Of a DNA stretch of 64,000 nucleotides, positions 54,095-63,447 are shown one piece after another. Both the position numbers and the translations under genes were made by a program. The notes beneath the pieces are model-generated. The model was given only the letters and a program-made list of their open reading frames with translations, made no database searches and was not told where the DNA came from. This DNA is from Pedobacter sp. SL55 (GTDB lineage: Bacteria > Bacteroidota > Bacteroidia > Sphingobacteriales > Sphingobacteriaceae), in the NCBI RefSeq assembly GCF_026625705.1, contig NZ_CP113059.1:1240001-1304000 (forward strand), given 5' to 3'. Position 1 is the first letter of the stretch. Every line of letters begins with the position of its first letter.

Positions 54095-55585
54095 ATGAAA
54101 AAATTAATAAAAATATCGGCAATATGTGTTGCCGTATTCATTGCATCTTGTAAAGATACTTTGGATTTCGATCCGCGACAATCAATAGATTCTTCTACAG
54201 CACTAAATTCTGTAGACAATATTCGTTCTGCTATAACTGGCGCTTATGTACCATTAAAATCGACAAATTTATATGGTAATAGGATGATCACGTTAGGGGA
54301 CGCTTTGTCAGATAATGGACGGTCGACCAACAAATCAGGTAGGCTAGTAAATGAAGCACGTAATCAACTAGGCAGTCATTATTCGCACTGGGCTACCTGC
54401 TACAACGCTATAAATAGAGTAAATACGATATTAGAGGCAATTCCTCTTTTTAACGGTAGCGGAGTAACTGAAGAAACAAAAAAAGGATGGATTGCCGAGC
54501 TTAAATTTTTAAGGGCTTTCTATCATTTCGAATTGGTAAAAGCCTATGCCTACATACCTGGCGCTACCGTTGCTAGCAAGGACTTTGGTGGAGTTCCAAT
54601 CTTGTTAACCCCAATTAAAACTGGAGATGAAGCATTAGCTTCTAAGCCAGCTAGAGACAGCCAAACTGCTGTTTATGCACAGATTTATAAAGATTTAGAT
54701 GATGCAATCGTAGATTTGCCTGTGTTGGCAAATAATCCTAATAGAGCCACAAAAGAGGCGGCTAGAGCTGTTTATTCTAGGGTAGCATTGTATATTAAAG
54801 ATTATCAAAAGTGTATTGATATGTCCTCAGAAGTAATCTTGACACGGGGTACAAGGCTATCAACTACCGGTACTTATGTTGCAGGTTGGTCAAGTGTTAT
54901 ACATCCAGAATCTTTATTTGAAGTAGCATTTGCTGCTAACAACGAAAATATCGGTGTAAACGAATCGCTACAAACGGCCTTTACCACATTGGTAGCTAGA
55001 GGAGATAGAAGCAGACAAGGCGGTTTTGGAGATTTAGTGCCAACGTCAACCTTATTAACCGCTTTGGGTATTACAAATACAGGTAACGGAACGTCTTCTG
55101 CTGCTATTACTGCTCGATCTAGTGATGTAAGAAATCAATTGTTTGAATTGGGTAATACGTTTAGAGGAAGTCCATTTATTGAGTGCACTAAATTTATTGG
55201 AAAAAATGGATTTCCAAACTTAGACAATGTTCCTGTAATTAGGGTTGCAGAGATGTACTTAAATAGAGCTGAAGCTTACGCTTCTTTACCAACGCCAAAC
55301 TTACCAGCGGCTCTAGCAGATATCAATACTATAAGAACCAATAGAGGTCTAAGTGCGTCAGCCGCTTTACTGCAACCCGCAACAATTACAGAAGTATTAT
55401 TGCAAAGAAGGTTAGAGTTTGCTTTCGAAGGATTGAGATTTTTCGATTTAAAAAGATTGGGGTTAGATATTTTTAAACCTGTTACCTCTACTACAGTTAG
55501 TTTTACCGATAACGTAATTCTACCAGGTATTCCGCAGTCTGATATTGATGGTAATACAAATCTTAAACAGAATCTTGGCTATTAA
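54095..55585 (+). CDS. SusD/RagB-type nutrient-binding lipoprotein 3
   Basis: A 496-residue lipoprotein (MKKLIKISAICVAVFIASCK, lipobox IASC). The SusD blocks are WIAELKFLRAFYHFELVKAY, VAEMYLNRAEAYASLP, ADINTIRTNRGLS and RRLEFAFEGLRFFDLKRLGL. It lies ten bases after susC 3. Ligand unknown. Confidence 0.93.
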   Translation: MKKLIKISAICVAVFIASCKDTLDFDPRQSIDSSTALNSVDNIRSAITGAYVPLKSTNLYGNRMITLGDALSDNGRSTNKSGRLVNEARNQLGSHYSHWATCYNAINRVNTILEAIPLFNGSGVTEETKKGWIAELKFLRAFYHFELVKAYAYIPGATVASKDFGGVPILLTPIKTGDEALASKPARDSQTAVYAQIYKDLDDAIVDLPVLANNPNRATKEAARAVYSRVALYIKDYQKCIDMSSEVILTRGTRLSTTGTYVAGWSSVIHPESLFEVAFAANNENIGVNESLQTAFTTLVARGDRSRQGGFGDLVPTSTLLTALGITNTGNGTSSAAITARSSDVRNQLFELGNTFRGSPFIECTKFIGKNGFPNLDNVPVIRVAEMYLNRAEAYASLPTPNLPAALADINTIRTNRGLSASAALLQPATITEVLLQRRLEFAFEGLRFFDLKRLGLDIFKPVTSTTVSFTDNVILPGIPQSDIDGNTNLKQNLGY

Positions 55586-55591
55586 AATATT

Positions 55592-56152
55592 ATGAAAATG
55601 AAGAATATAAAATTATGCACCATATTTTTGGGCTTAACGGTGTTGTTGTTGAGTTCATGCATTAAAAATGAACTTATCACTTTTGAAAATACTGTTATAG
55701 AATTTGATGCTGCGACTTACAACGCTAAAGCTTCTGGTCAGGTTTATCCATTATTGACTAGGGTTCCAGGTTATGGCAGGGCAACTAGAACTGCAGCAGT
55801 AGCTGCAACAACCCTGAGCCCGGCGGCTCCTGCAGACCCATTGTTAACAAGATCATCTGGCACGGTAAATTTTAGGGTAAATTTAGTAGGTCCTCAAAGA
55901 AACGAGCCTATAACGCTTAACTACAGAGTGGTGGCATCAGGAACTACCGCGGTTGCTAATGTACATTATACCACTGGAACTTCAGTTACAATTCCAGCTA
56001 ACTCTTCTTTTGGCGAAGTTTCTGTTCAAATTTTAAATCCAGGAGTTGCGTCCGCAACTCCCGTTATCTTGATTTTGGAGCTGCAAGAAACTGAAGCAGT
56101 TAAAGTAAGCGAAAATTTCAAGACCATTGGTTTATCTATAGCTCAAAACTAA
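55592..56152 (+). CDS. Small surface lipoprotein of SusC/SusD operon 3 (DUF4843-like)
   Basis: A 186-residue lipoprotein (lipobox LLSSC near residue 23) starting six bases after SusD 3. The body is beta-rich: VNFRVNLVGPQRNEPITLNY, VHYTTGTSVTIPANSSFGEV and ILILELQETEAVKVSENFKT. This fits the DUF4843 or Calx-beta-like proteins that occupy the SusE-like third position in such operons. It probably sits on the cell surface and helps ligand binding. The family call is tentative. Confidence 0.72.
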   Translation: MKMKNIKLCTIFLGLTVLLLSSCIKNELITFENTVIEFDAATYNAKASGQVYPLLTRVPGYGRATRTAAVAATTLSPAAPADPLLTRSSGTVNFRVNLVGPQRNEPITLNYRVVASGTTAVANVHYTTGTSVTIPANSSFGEVSVQILNPGVASATPVILILELQETEAVKVSENFKTIGLSIAQN

Positions 56153-56176
56153 ATCAAACAATTATAGTTCTTACAT

Positions 56177-56212
56177 TAAAAAACGGAAGCGTAAAAACCT
56201 TCCGTTTTTTAA
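56177..56212 (+). terminator. Terminator of SusC/SusD operon 3
   Basis: Stem aaaaaacggaag / cttccgtttttt with loop cgtaaaaac. Confidence 0.88.
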
Positions 56213-56378
56213 TTTTAAATCCGAAATTTAACTTTGTCTGTAAACTTTGGATCTTTTAAAGCGCATTAGCTTAAATGAAATGAGTTACATTCATTAGTTA
56301 AATTCACCTGTTTTTAAAACCTCTAATTTGGTTTACAAGCGAGTGGGAATAGAGGGGCAAATATTTTTTGAAAAATTT

Positions 56379-57026
56379 ATGATTAAATCACACTATTTCT
56401 TTACGTTACTTGTATGTATTCAGGTATTAACTCATGTAAATACTAATGCACAAAATCAAATTGTTCTTGATCCTGTTACAGGTAAACCTTTAACTGATTT
56501 GAAATACGAGAACGTTACGGGCTCTCCTTATTTAGTTGATCAGTGGCTTAATGGAGAAGTAAGACTGGCCAATGGTAGTTTGGTAAAGTCAAAAGCTGTA
56601 AAATATGATGCCGTAGAGAACAAATTGTTATTTCAGCAGGATAATAAAGTATTCGAATTCTTTCCTAAAGCAGTAGCTTTTGTCTTATTCGCTCCAGAAA
56701 GGAAACGAACATTTTTGTTAAAGGAAAATGAAAAGGATGGATATTTTGAGTTGTTAGAAGATGGCAAAATACAATTACTGAAGAAGACTAGAAAGAAAAT
56801 TGTCGATCGTAAAGATTATAATTCGTCTGTTGTCGAAACAATAATTGCCGAAAATGTAAGCTATTTTTTACTTGTAGAGGGTAAGCAAAAAGAGGTTAAA
56901 TTGAATAGAAAGTCAATTATATCCGTTCTGCCTAGTTACAAGGAATATATTAATACTCAAAACTTAGATCCTTCTGATTTAGAGAAATCTTTTATAAAAT
57001 TAATTGCTATTTTAAACACGAAGTAA
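56379..57026 (+). CDS. Secreted protein of unknown function
   Basis: A 215-residue protein beginning MIKSHYFFTLLVCIQVLTHV, a signal peptide ending near NTNAQ. The body (VTGSPYLVDQWLNGEVRLAN, KAVKYDAVENKLLFQQDNKV, AFVLFAPERKRTFLLKENEK) is of the small beta-rich type found in many Bacteroidota, with an unknown function. The ORF could start at 56328, but only the later ATG gives a signal peptide. The truncated gene at 49274 looks like a relative. It lies after the terminator of operon 3, so it has its own promoter. Confidence 0.7.
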   Translation: MIKSHYFFTLLVCIQVLTHVNTNAQNQIVLDPVTGKPLTDLKYENVTGSPYLVDQWLNGEVRLANGSLVKSKAVKYDAVENKLLFQQDNKVFEFFPKAVAFVLFAPERKRTFLLKENEKDGYFELLEDGKIQLLKKTRKKIVDRKDYNSSVVETIIAENVSYFLLVEGKQKEVKLNRKSIISVLPSYKEYINTQNLDPSDLEKSFIKLIAILNTK

Positions 57027-57107
57027 CAACTGCTTACATTAAAAATACAAGTATATTATAAAGTTTTGGGGCTAATGATTGTATCAATGCTTTAACGTTT
57101 TACACGC

Positions 57108-57515
57108 TTACTTCCCATCCACACTATACTTCCCCGGCCCAATAAATATCAAACTAAAAAATACGATGCCAACCTCAATGGCATGAGAAGCGCCCATAAT
57201 GCCTTCGCCTTTGCCAAGGTGAACTAAAGCTGCTATCAGCATGGTAAATGCTAACAGCATGTTTACCGGGCGGAAGAACAAGCCCAACAAAAGTAGAAAA
57301 CCTCCCATACCTTCGGCTAGCGCTGCCATTAAGCCCCAAAAAGTAGGCAAAAAGCTGATGCCGATCACTTTCATGCTGCCGCCAAGGCCAGTCCACATAT
57401 CGGGCCCACCCATAATTTTGGGAAGTCCGTGCACCATCATCATGGCGCCTAAACCAACTCTTAAAATTAATAAACCAGTATTACGATATTTGCCTAGTGT
57501 GTCGAAGATTGCCAT
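57108..57515 (-). CDS. DoxX-family membrane protein
   Basis: A 135-residue protein with four membrane helices. The DoxX pattern is present: GLLILRVGLGAMMMVHGLPK in helix 1, AALAEGMGGFLLLLGLFFRP in helices 2-3 and a final hydrophobic segment. The family includes subunits of quinol oxidases and membrane oxidoreductase complexes. The specific role here is unknown. Single gene. Confidence 0.87.
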   Translation of the reverse strand: MAIFDTLGKYRNTGLLILRVGLGAMMMVHGLPKIMGGPDMWTGLGGSMKVIGISFLPTFWGLMAALAEGMGGFLLLLGLFFRPVNMLLAFTMLIAALVHLGKGEGIMGASHAIEVGIVFFSLIFIGPGKYSVDGK

Positions 57516-57648
57516 AGTTGTATGCTAGATGTTTTATGTGTCTATTACAGTTTTAAGTAACGTATAAAAATAAATCAATTTATTCGAGTTTTTTGCGGAA
57601 TGAAACTCTTGCCATTATTTATTAAATAGGTGTGTTAAAGTTATCAGA

Positions 57649-57999
57649 TTATTTGGCTTGGTTATCATCGATTAGATTTTCAAGCCAGTCTATGAGTTCA
57701 TTGATGTAGGATTCTATGATATTCCAGACAATTGCATAATCAATCCCAAAATAATCATGAACAATTCGATTGCGAAAGCCTCTTATCCTCTTCCATTCAA
57801 TTTCTGGATTATTATTTCTAAAATCTTCATCTATCCGGTTTGCAGCCTCGCCGATAATCTCAAAGTTCCTCACTACCGCATCAACAGTTTTGTTATCTGC
57901 TAAGAACGAATCGTAATCAAATCCTTTAGTGTATAGTTTTATTTTCTGAGCATATTGCAGCATATCTTCCAATAAAAGCAGCGTATCTCTCTTAGACAT
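57649..57999 (-). CDS. hepT: HepT-like toxin ribonuclease (DUF86)
   Basis: A 116-residue helical protein with the HEPN catalytic motif RNRIVHDYFGID (R-x4-H-x-Y, about residues 77-88), as in HepT toxins of type VII toxin-antitoxin systems, which cut or target RNA. It lies eight bases inside the end of the antitoxin gene upstream, so it is translated from the same message. It is neutralised in known systems by MntA-catalysed AMPylation of the tyrosine in this motif. Confidence 0.88.
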   Translation of the reverse strand: MSKRDTLLLLEDMLQYAQKIKLYTKGFDYDSFLADNKTVDAVVRNFEIIGEAANRIDEDFRNNNPEIEWKRIRGFRNRIVHDYFGIDYAIVWNIIESYINELIDWLENLIDDNQAK

Positions 58000-58282
58000 A
58001 TATTAAATCTTTAACAATTGATTCTAAATATTTTGCCTTAACGCCTTTCTTTGAGACTATGTCAACCTTCATTCCAATAAGCGCCTCTAAATCGTCGGCT
58101 AGATCGATGAATCTTATACCAATAGGGTCTGAAAATTCGACGAGAATATCTAAATCGCTGCTTTGGTTTTGCTCAGCACGAGAATATGAACCAAAAATAG
58201 CTATCGACTTTAGTGGGTATTCGCTAAATAGATTTTTCCTATGCTGGTTTAAAATATCTTTTATCTCTTGCAGTGTCTTCAT
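57992..58282 (-). CDS. mntA: MntA-like minimal nucleotidyltransferase antitoxin
   Basis: A 96-residue protein with the nucleotidyltransferase motif GSYSRAEQNQSSDLDILVEF: G-S-x10-D-x-D, residues about 31-46. This places it with MntA antitoxins, which AMPylate HepT. It is first in the operon and overlaps the toxin gene by eight bases, the usual order for the pair. Confidence 0.88.
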   Translation of the reverse strand: MKTLQEIKDILNQHRKNLFSEYPLKSIAIFGSYSRAEQNQSSDLDILVEFSDPIGIRFIDLADDLEALIGMKVDIVSKKGVKAKYLESIVKDLIYV

Positions 58283-58344
58283 AATTTCAAAATACTGGTT
58301 TTTATGATGGACAGATTTTATGCTGGATGCGTAAAGTTATAAAA

Positions 58345-59246
58345 TTACAAATAATTTAGTTCAACGTTATTATTTGCAATGTTCAAAGATACAGTTTTGC
58401 CCAAAACCATTGCTCTATTATCGGCGATGTGGCCCGAGGGGAAACCGAAGCAAACCGGATAACTGTAATCTTTAACCTGCTCCCAAATTACTTCTTCAGG
58501 TGTTTGGCCAAAGTAAATACTTTCTTCGCCAACTTCGTTGAAAGCGCCAACTACCAAACCTTTCAACTTCGCTAATTTGCCTTTGCGCTTTAAGGTTCGT
58601 ATCATTCTATCTACAGCATATTCGTGTTCGCCAACATCCTCAATAAATAAAACCTTATCCTCAAAATTCATTTCAGAAACCGAGCCTTCTACAGCTAAGA
58701 GCAAGGTTAAATTGCCACCCACTAAAATCCCTTCTGCGTTTCCATCTCTGCATTCAATTTCGCTTGTGTAGGTATAAGTGTCGTTCTCTCCAAATAAAGC
58801 TTTTCTGAGGCTTTCTAAAGCATCGGGAGTAAGCTTTCTTCGAAGGTGTATGGCATTTGTCCGTGGATGCTTTGTGTATTTAATGCCGCAAAAACGTGAG
58901 AAAGCAAAATCGTGATATCGCTAAAGCCCACTAACCATTTGGGGTTTTCGTTAAATGCAGTAAAATCTAACTCATCGATAATGCGGATCGTACCGTAACC
59001 ACCACGGCCAGCAATGATTGCCTTAATTGATGGATCGTCTAAAAACTGCTGGATATCTTTGGCTCTGAGCTCATCTGTACCAGAAAATTGATGGTGCTCT
59101 GCGGTAACGGTGTCTCCTAAAATTACTTCCAATCCCCAGCTTTGTAAAATCTCAATTCCTACATCAATAGGTTTAGGCAATTTCTTGGCTGGACATACAA
59201 TTGCAATCTTATCGCCCTTTTTTAGGTATGGTGGCTGTTTAATCAT
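58345..59246 (-). pseudogene. LD-carboxypeptidase (S66), split by one frameshift
   Basis: The peptidase removes the terminal D-Ala from cell-wall tetrapeptides. The first frame (59246-58815) has DKIAIVCPAKKLPKPIDVG, the loop AGRGGYGTIRII and the nucleophile region LVGFSDITILL. The second frame (58830-58345) has FIEDVGEHEYAVDRM with the catalytic glutamate and CFGFPSGHIADN with the catalytic histidine. Joining HGQMPYTFEES / TPDALESLRKAL needs one base restored near 58832. All catalytic residues remain. The start at 59246 is preferred to 59270, which would overlap the metG -7 box. Confidence 0.85.
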
Positions 59247-59258
59247 CTTTAAAAACAA

Positions 59259-59266
59259 TATCTTTG
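59259..59266 (+). promoter_or_regulatory. -7 box TATCTTTG before metG
   Basis: TAnnTTTG element 24 bases upstream of the TTG start of metG, with a poorly conserved -33 region. Confidence 0.5.
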
Positions 59267-59289
59267 CCAAGATAAATAAATAAATAGTT

Positions 59290-61398
59290 TTGGATAACAG
59301 TAAATTTAAAAGATATACCGTAACGGCAGCTTTGCCTTACACCAATGGTCCGGTGCATATTGGTCATTTAGCGGGCGTTTATTTACCTGCCGATATTTAT
59401 GTGCGTTACCTCCGCTCTAACAAAAGAGACGTAAAATTCATTTGCGGTTCTGATGAAAACGGGGTGCCTATCACGCTTAAAGCGAAAAGAGAAGGCATTA
59501 CTCCACAGGAAGTGGTAGATAAATACCATAAAATCATTGGCGATTCTTTTAAAGAGTTCGGGATTTCTTTTGATATCTACCACCGTACTTCGTCGTTAAC
59601 ACACCACCAAACAGCATCAGATTTTTTTGAGAAGCTATATGAGGATGGCGTTTTTACGGAAGAAGTTACCGAACAATATTACGACGAGAAAGCGCAATCT
59701 TTCTTAGCAGATCGTTACATTACCGGTACTTGCCCTAAGTGTGGCAACGAAAATGCTTATGGCGACCAATGCGAAAGCTGTGGCAGTACCTTAAACGCCA
59801 CGGATTTAATCAATCCAAAATCGACTTTGTCTGGAGAGCCACCAGTGATGCGTGAAACCAAGAACTGGTTTTTACCGTTGGATAAGTACGAAGATAAATT
59901 AAGAACTTACATCGAAAGCCATAAAGAATGGCGACCAAATGTGTACGGACAGTGCCAAAGTTGGTTAAACGCGGGTTTACAGCCAAGGGCGATGACTAGA
60001 GATTTGGACTGGGGGGTAAAAGTGCCCGTAAAAGGTGCGGATGGCAAAGTATTGTACGTGTGGTTCGATGCGCCAATCGGCTACATTTCTGCTACTAAGG
60101 AATTGGCTAATTATGCTAAACTGGATGTTTGGAATCCTAAGGCCGAGGAATATTACATCGACCAAAAAAGTGTAAGCAAATTTGAATACGAGGAGTATTG
60201 GAAAAGTGAAGATGCCAAATTAGTGCACTTCATCGGTAAGGATAACATTGTTTTCCATTGTATCATTTTCCCTGCCATGTTAATGGCGCATGGCGAGTTT
60301 ACGCTGGCGGATAATGTGCCTGCTAACGAATTCCTAAACTTAGAAGGTCAAAAAATATCGACCTCTAAAAACTGGGCAGTTTGGTTAAACGAATATTTGG
60401 TAGAGTTCCCAGAGAAACAAGATATTTTGCGTTACGTGTTAACGGCTACCGCTCCAGAAACTAAGGACAACGATTTTACTTGGAAAGATTTTCAGGCAAG
60501 AAATAACAATGAGTTGGTGGCAATTTTCGGCAATTTCGTGAACCGTGTAACCGTACTTACCCACAAATATTTCGATGGTAAAGTGCCAACTTGCATGGAG
60601 CTAACCGATATCGATAATGCGGTAATTGAAGAACTGAAAGCATATCCAGCTAAGATCAGTGCTTCTATTGAAAACTATCGCTTTAGGGAGGCTTTAACAG
60701 AGGTGATGAACGTAGCTAGATTGGGTAACAAATACTTGGCAGATACCGAGCCTTGGAAATTGATTAAAACGGATGAAGATAGAGTAAGAACTATCTTGAA
60801 TATAGCTTTGCAAATTGCTGCTAATTTGGAGATTTTGATTGAGCCGTTTTTGCCATTTACTGCCGATAAATTGCAGAAGATGTTGAACTATGGAGGTCAT
60901 GCTTGGGAAGAAGCCGGTTCGGTAAGTTTGTTGAAACGCGGTCATCAGATTAATGAACCAATTTTGTTGTTCAGCAAAATTGAAGATGCAGAAGTGCAGG
61001 CGCAAATTGACAAGCTGAACAATAGCAAAGCACAAAACGAAGCAGCAAATGCTACCGTTGTGCCAGCTAAAGAGAACGTAACTTTCGAGCAATTTGGTGC
61101 TATGGATATCCGAGTAGCTACCATTGTGGCCGCCGAAAAAGTAGAAAAAACTAAAAAACTGCTAAAGCTCACTTTAGATACAGGTTTAGATCAGCGTATA
61201 GTTGTTTCGGGTATTGCCGAGTATTACAAACCAGAAGAAATTATTGGTCAGCAGGTAAGTTTGTTGGCTAACTTGGCTCCAAGAGAAATCAAAGGTATTG
61301 TTTCGCAAGGCATGATTTTAATGGCCGAAGATGCGCAAGGGAAATTGAGCTTTGTTAGTCCAACGCAGGCTAGTACTAATGGTGGGGTAGTGAGGTAA
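59290..61398 (+). CDS. metG: Methionyl-tRNA synthetase
   Basis: A 702-residue class I synthetase charging tRNA-Met. The HIGH motif is HIGHLAG (residues 22-28), the zinc knuckle has paired CxxC motifs ([20 protein letters not shown], near 150-165) and the KMSKS motif is read as KISTSKNW near 355. A C-terminal EMAP/Trbp111-like tRNA-binding domain ([20 protein letters not shown], from about 600) completes the dimeric long form. The start is TTG; no ATG lies near it in frame. A strong terminator follows. Confidence 0.96.
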   Translation: MDNSKFKRYTVTAALPYTNGPVHIGHLAGVYLPADIYVRYLRSNKRDVKFICGSDENGVPITLKAKREGITPQEVVDKYHKIIGDSFKEFGISFDIYHRTSSLTHHQTASDFFEKLYEDGVFTEEVTEQYYDEKAQSFLADRYITGTCPKCGNENAYGDQCESCGSTLNATDLINPKSTLSGEPPVMRETKNWFLPLDKYEDKLRTYIESHKEWRPNVYGQCQSWLNAGLQPRAMTRDLDWGVKVPVKGADGKVLYVWFDAPIGYISATKELANYAKLDVWNPKAEEYYIDQKSVSKFEYEEYWKSEDAKLVHFIGKDNIVFHCIIFPAMLMAHGEFTLADNVPANEFLNLEGQKISTSKNWAVWLNEYLVEFPEKQDILRYVLTATAPETKDNDFTWKDFQARNNNELVAIFGNFVNRVTVLTHKYFDGKVPTCMELTDIDNAVIEELKAYPAKISASIENYRFREALTEVMNVARLGNKYLADTEPWKLIKTDEDRVRTILNIALQIAANLEILIEPFLPFTADKLQKMLNYGGHAWEEAGSVSLLKRGHQINEPILLFSKIEDAEVQAQIDKLNNSKAQNEAANATVVPAKENVTFEQFGAMDIRVATIVAAEKVEKTKKLLKLTLDTGLDQRIVVSGIAEYYKPEEIIGQQVSLLANLAPREIKGIVSQGMILMAEDAQGKLSFVSPTQASTNGGVVR

Positions 61399-61418
61399 GT
61401 TAACTAATTATGATATAA

Positions 61419-61457
61419 CAAAACAGCCCGTTGTTAATTGCAACGGGCTGTTTTGTT
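61419..61457 (+). terminator. Terminator of metG
   Basis: Stem caaaacagcccgttg / caacgggctgttttg. A family F repeat starts immediately after it. Confidence 0.88.
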
Positions 61458-61460
61458 AAT

Positions 61461-61502
61461 AATTCCCCTCTTTTTAGAGGGGTGCCCGAAGGGCGGGTGT
61501 TT
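61461..61502. repeat. Left inverted repeat flanking the DUF559 gene (family F)
   Basis: Reads aattcccctctttttagagg then ggtgcccgaagggcgggtgt. It is the inverse complement, with a few changes, of the unit at 61990-62031 and similar to the arms at 20372-20464. Confidence 0.85.
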
Positions 61503-61548
61503 ATATCAAGCCTACGTACTTCAGAAAATTATATCCAGAGTAAAACAT

Positions 61549-61953
61549 TCATTTATAATTTTGAACAATGTAATTTTCGAGTCCAGTCAATACAAAAACC
61601 ATACGCTTTAATATATCATTGACAGTAATGCGATAAACTTTTAGTCCTAGAGAAGTAAGGTATTTTTCTCGCTGTTCATCATAGCTACCACTAAAGTCAT
61701 GACTTTTTCCATCTATTTCAATAACTAAGCCCAACTGTTTGACATAGAAATCAACGATATAATTTCCTATTATACGTTGCCTATCGAAGTCTAAGCCATG
61801 AAAACGTTTCTTACTAACCTGCATCCAAAATAACACTTCGGGGAGATTTTCTGCGTAACGTAAGGCTTTTGCTCTCTCTTTTAATTTTGGATTATAGGGA
61901 AGATTTGGTTTGGGTGATGATTTGATAAGGTAATCATTTATACTGATGTCCAT
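61549..61953 (-). CDS. DUF559 endonuclease-like protein
   Basis: A 134-residue protein of the DUF559 group, related to very-short-patch repair (VSR) nucleases with a PD-(D/E)XK-like fold. It shows RAKALRYAENLPEVLFWMQV (conserved E and LW helix), FHGLDFDRQRIIGNYIVDFY, the catalytic-looking strand LGLVIEIDGKSHD (E-x-D-G-x-x-H) and the VYRITVNDIL strand. It lies alone between two inverted copies of the family F repeat, 46 bases and 37 bases away, which suggests a mobile or repeat-linked unit. The function of DUF559 proteins is not established. Confidence 0.85.
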   Translation of the reverse strand: MDISINDYLIKSSPKPNLPYNPKLKERAKALRYAENLPEVLFWMQVSKKRFHGLDFDRQRIIGNYIVDFYVKQLGLVIEIDGKSHDFSGSYDEQREKYLTSLGLKVYRITVNDILKRMVFVLTGLENYIVQNYK

Positions 61954-61989
61954 AAAGCAGCTTTACTTAAAGTTATGATTTTATATTTG

Positions 61990-62031
61990 AAACACCCCGC
62001 CCTTTGGGCACCCCTCTAAGAGAGGGGAATT
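61990..62031. repeat. Right inverted repeat flanking the DUF559 gene (family F)
   Basis: Reads aaacaccccgccctttgggc then acccctctaagagaggggaa. It is the inverted partner of the unit at 61461-61502. Confidence 0.85.
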
Positions 62032-62157
62032 TAGCATAGTCGCAGACCTTACTACCATTTCAATATTATTTCGAACCTTTGGGGCAGAACTGACGCCCGA
62101 TGAATGGATTTGGGAAAGACGTTCGCTACTTCCCCTCAAAACTCTTATATTGGCACG

Positions 62158-63447
62158 ATGGAGTTAAACAATTACTTGCGAGATTTCAGCCGTGCCAGTT
62201 TACATTTGTTTAAAAGTCTAGGTTTATCGGCTAATGCCGCTGCAATATTTAATGCATTATTCTTATTAATATTGGCTGTTACCGCTACCTACATTGTTTA
62301 TTACGTGGTTTGGCGCATACTCAGGTTAATTTTTATTCAAACCATCCGAAAAACGGATGTCAAGATATTCGAGACATTATTGGTGCACAAAGCGCCTCAT
62401 TATGTGTCGCTCATTGCGCCGTTGGTGGTGCTTTATCTTACCATACCAATCGCCTTTCATGATTATCCTCAGCTAAACAAATTACTTTTAGGGCTTTGCG
62501 ATATCTATTTGGTAATGGTGGTGGTATGGGTAATCATGTCTGCGATTAAAGCAGGTGCCGACCTACTCAAAGAAAAACCTGGCTTTAAAGGCAAGCCAAT
62601 TGATAGCTACCTGCAGGTAATTCGCATTTTACTATACTTATTCGGTACAGTGGTGTTATTCTCTAACCTCACGGGCAAATCGCCGATAGCTTTTTTTACC
62701 GCCATGGGGGCGATATCAGCTGTGCTGTTGCTAATGTTTAAGGATACCATTATGGGTTTTGTAGCTAGCATTCAGGTTACCACCAACGATATTGTACGTA
62801 TTGGCGATTGGATTACCATGCCTAAATACGGTGCCGATGGAGATATTTTAGAGATTAACCTCACTACAGTAAAAGTGCAAAATTTTGATAAAACCATTAC
62901 CACTATTCCTACCTATGCGCTTATTTCTGATTCTTTTCAGAATTGGCGAGGCATGCGGCAGTCTGGTGGGCGAAGAATTAAACGAGCCATCAATATCAAG
63001 CAGTCGAGTATCCGTTTCTTAAAAGAGGCAGAATTGGCCGAATTTGAAAAAATACAGGTGATCAGTTCTTATATCCAGCATAGGCAAAAGGATATTGAAA
63101 AACATAACAACCGTGTAAATGCAGATAAAAGCTTGCTGATTAACGGTAGAAACTTAACCAATGCCGGCCTGTTTCGTAAATACATAGACAGTTACATTTC
63201 TAACCATTCGGGTACCAATAAGCGAATGAATATTATGGTGCGGCAGTTGGCTCCTACGGCACAGGGTTTGCCTCTTGAAATTTATGTGTTTGCCAATACC
63301 ATTGTTTGGGCAGAGTATGAACACATTATGGCCGATATTTTTGACCATCTGATAGCGGCTGCACCTTACTTTGGTTTGCAGATTTACGAAGCAGAGGGAG
63401 CAGGAGATGTGAAGCAGTTAGAGATGTTAAATTTATCTAAGCTGTGA
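62158..63447 (+). CDS. MscS-family mechanosensitive ion channel
   Basis: A protein of about 429 residues with four or five N-terminal membrane helices. The pore-helix region is near residues 180-215 (SPIAFFTAMGAISAVLLLMF, then KDTIMGFVASIQVTTNDIVR), followed by the beta domain signature IGDWITMPKYGADGDILEIN and a C-terminal alpha/beta vestibule. It releases solutes during osmotic downshock. I place the start at ATG 62158; a longer frame from 62104 is open, but a TATATTGG box at about 62145-62152 would then lie inside it. Confidence 0.9.
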   Translation: MELNNYLRDFSRASLHLFKSLGLSANAAAIFNALFLLILAVTATYIVYYVVWRILRLIFIQTIRKTDVKIFETLLVHKAPHYVSLIAPLVVLYLTIPIAFHDYPQLNKLLLGLCDIYLVMVVVWVIMSAIKAGADLLKEKPGFKGKPIDSYLQVIRILLYLFGTVVLFSNLTGKSPIAFFTAMGAISAVLLLMFKDTIMGFVASIQVTTNDIVRIGDWITMPKYGADGDILEINLTTVKVQNFDKTITTIPTYALISDSFQNWRGMRQSGGRRIKRAINIKQSSIRFLKEAELAEFEKIQVISSYIQHRQKDIEKHNNRVNADKSLLINGRNLTNAGLFRKYIDSYISNHSGTNKRMNIMVRQLAPTAQGLPLEIYVFANTIVWAEYEHIMADIFDHLIAAAPYFGLQIYEAEGAGDVKQLEMLNLSKL

